From an uncultured Haemophilus sp. (lineage in GTDB: Bacteria > Pseudomonadota > Gammaproteobacteria > Enterobacterales > Pasteurellaceae), in assembly GCF_905207935.1 (NCBI RefSeq), contig NZ_CAJLNI010000046.1, positions 1 through 13,768 of the forward strand: a DNA stretch of 13,768 nt, written 5' to 3'. Position 1 is the stretch's first letter. The number at the start of each line of letters is the position of its first letter. A program made the translations under genes and the position numbers. Of this stretch, positions 13,574 through 13,768 are shown piece by piece. The notes beneath the pieces are model-generated. The model did not search any database, was not told the origin of the DNA, and was given only the letters and a program-made list of their open reading frames with translations.

Positions 13574-13768
13574 ATGGATCTGATTATAGGTTTGATTGCC
13601 ATTGTCTTGGTGGCATATTATATCGTGAAAGGCTATTCAGCGACTGGCGTGTTGATGTTCGGTGGCTTGGTCTTGTTATTGATTTCAGTGCTGATGGGAC
13701 ATTCGATTTTACCAGAAGGCGTGAAAAGTACCGGTTCCACCTATTTTGATATTTTAGAATATGTGAAA
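13574..13768 (+). CDS. dcuC: Anaerobic C4-dicarboxylate transporter DcuC, N-terminal part
   Basis: An inner-membrane carrier of the DcuC family. In E. coli it exports succinate during fermentation and can exchange C4-dicarboxylates. Only the first 65 codons are in the window; the frame is open to the edge. The translation begins MDLIIGLIAIVLVAYYIVKG, then YSATGVLMFGGLVLLLISVLMGH, and has two hydrophobic helices. The KGYSATGVL and MGH..LP pattern matches the start of E. coli DcuC as I remember it. AGAGG (13563-13567) lies 6 bases before the ATG, and a CRP/FNR-like operator with a plausible promoter precedes it. A related member of the wider YfcC/DcuC carrier family cannot be excluded from this fragment. 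Confidence 0.85.
   Translation, partial: MDLIIGLIAIVLVAYYIVKGYSATGVLMFGGLVLLLISVLMGHSILPEGVKSTGSTYFDILEYVK

Overview
The window looks like chromosomal DNA from a Haemophilus-type member of the Pasteurellaceae, possibly close to H. parainfluenzae or H. influenzae. The evidence is ten exact copies of the 9-base DNA uptake signal core AAGTGCGGT, in both orientations, about one per 1.4 kb. This is the Haemophilus-type core, not the ACAAGCGGT type of Actinobacillus pleuropneumoniae relatives. Moderate-to-low GC and gene content recalled from Haemophilus fit. The species call is an inference.

Layout, left to right. The window opens inside an initiator tRNA-fMet gene (minus strand, 3' end cut off), with a divergent plus-strand block beside it. 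That block is mltA (lipoprotein lytic transglycosylase) overlapping tcdA (cyclic t6A37 tRNA modification), closed by a strong terminator. Next is znuA, the periplasmic zinc-binding protein with a very His-rich loop, without znuB or znuC beside it. A GC-rich palindromic intergenic sequence follows, then rlmL (rlmKL), a two-domain 23S rRNA methyltransferase. A bidirectional terminator separates rlmL from convergent kefC (K+/H+ antiporter with a C-terminal RCK domain).

Divergent from kefC is a tight plus-strand run: yeaL (DUF441 membrane protein), ygdD (DUF423 membrane protein) and hrpA (DEAH-box RNA helicase). Then comes a clearly AT-richer 307-codon gene that I do not recognise and that holds no uptake signal. 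It is the one accessory-looking gene here. The window ends in the first 65 codons of dcuC (anaerobic C4-dicarboxylate transporter), preceded by a good CRP/FNR-like operator about 60 bp upstream of a plausible start point.

Most of the window is conserved housekeeping: cell-wall remodelling, tRNA and rRNA modification, zinc uptake, K+ efflux, RNA helicase and anaerobic transport. I see no CRISPR array, insertion sequence, prophage or recognisable defence cluster. The points most worth a second look are the unknown gene 12424-13347; an inverted uptake-signal pair inside the rlmL interdomain linker; two mutually exclusive hairpins between znuA and rlmL; and the CRP/FNR-like site at dcuC.
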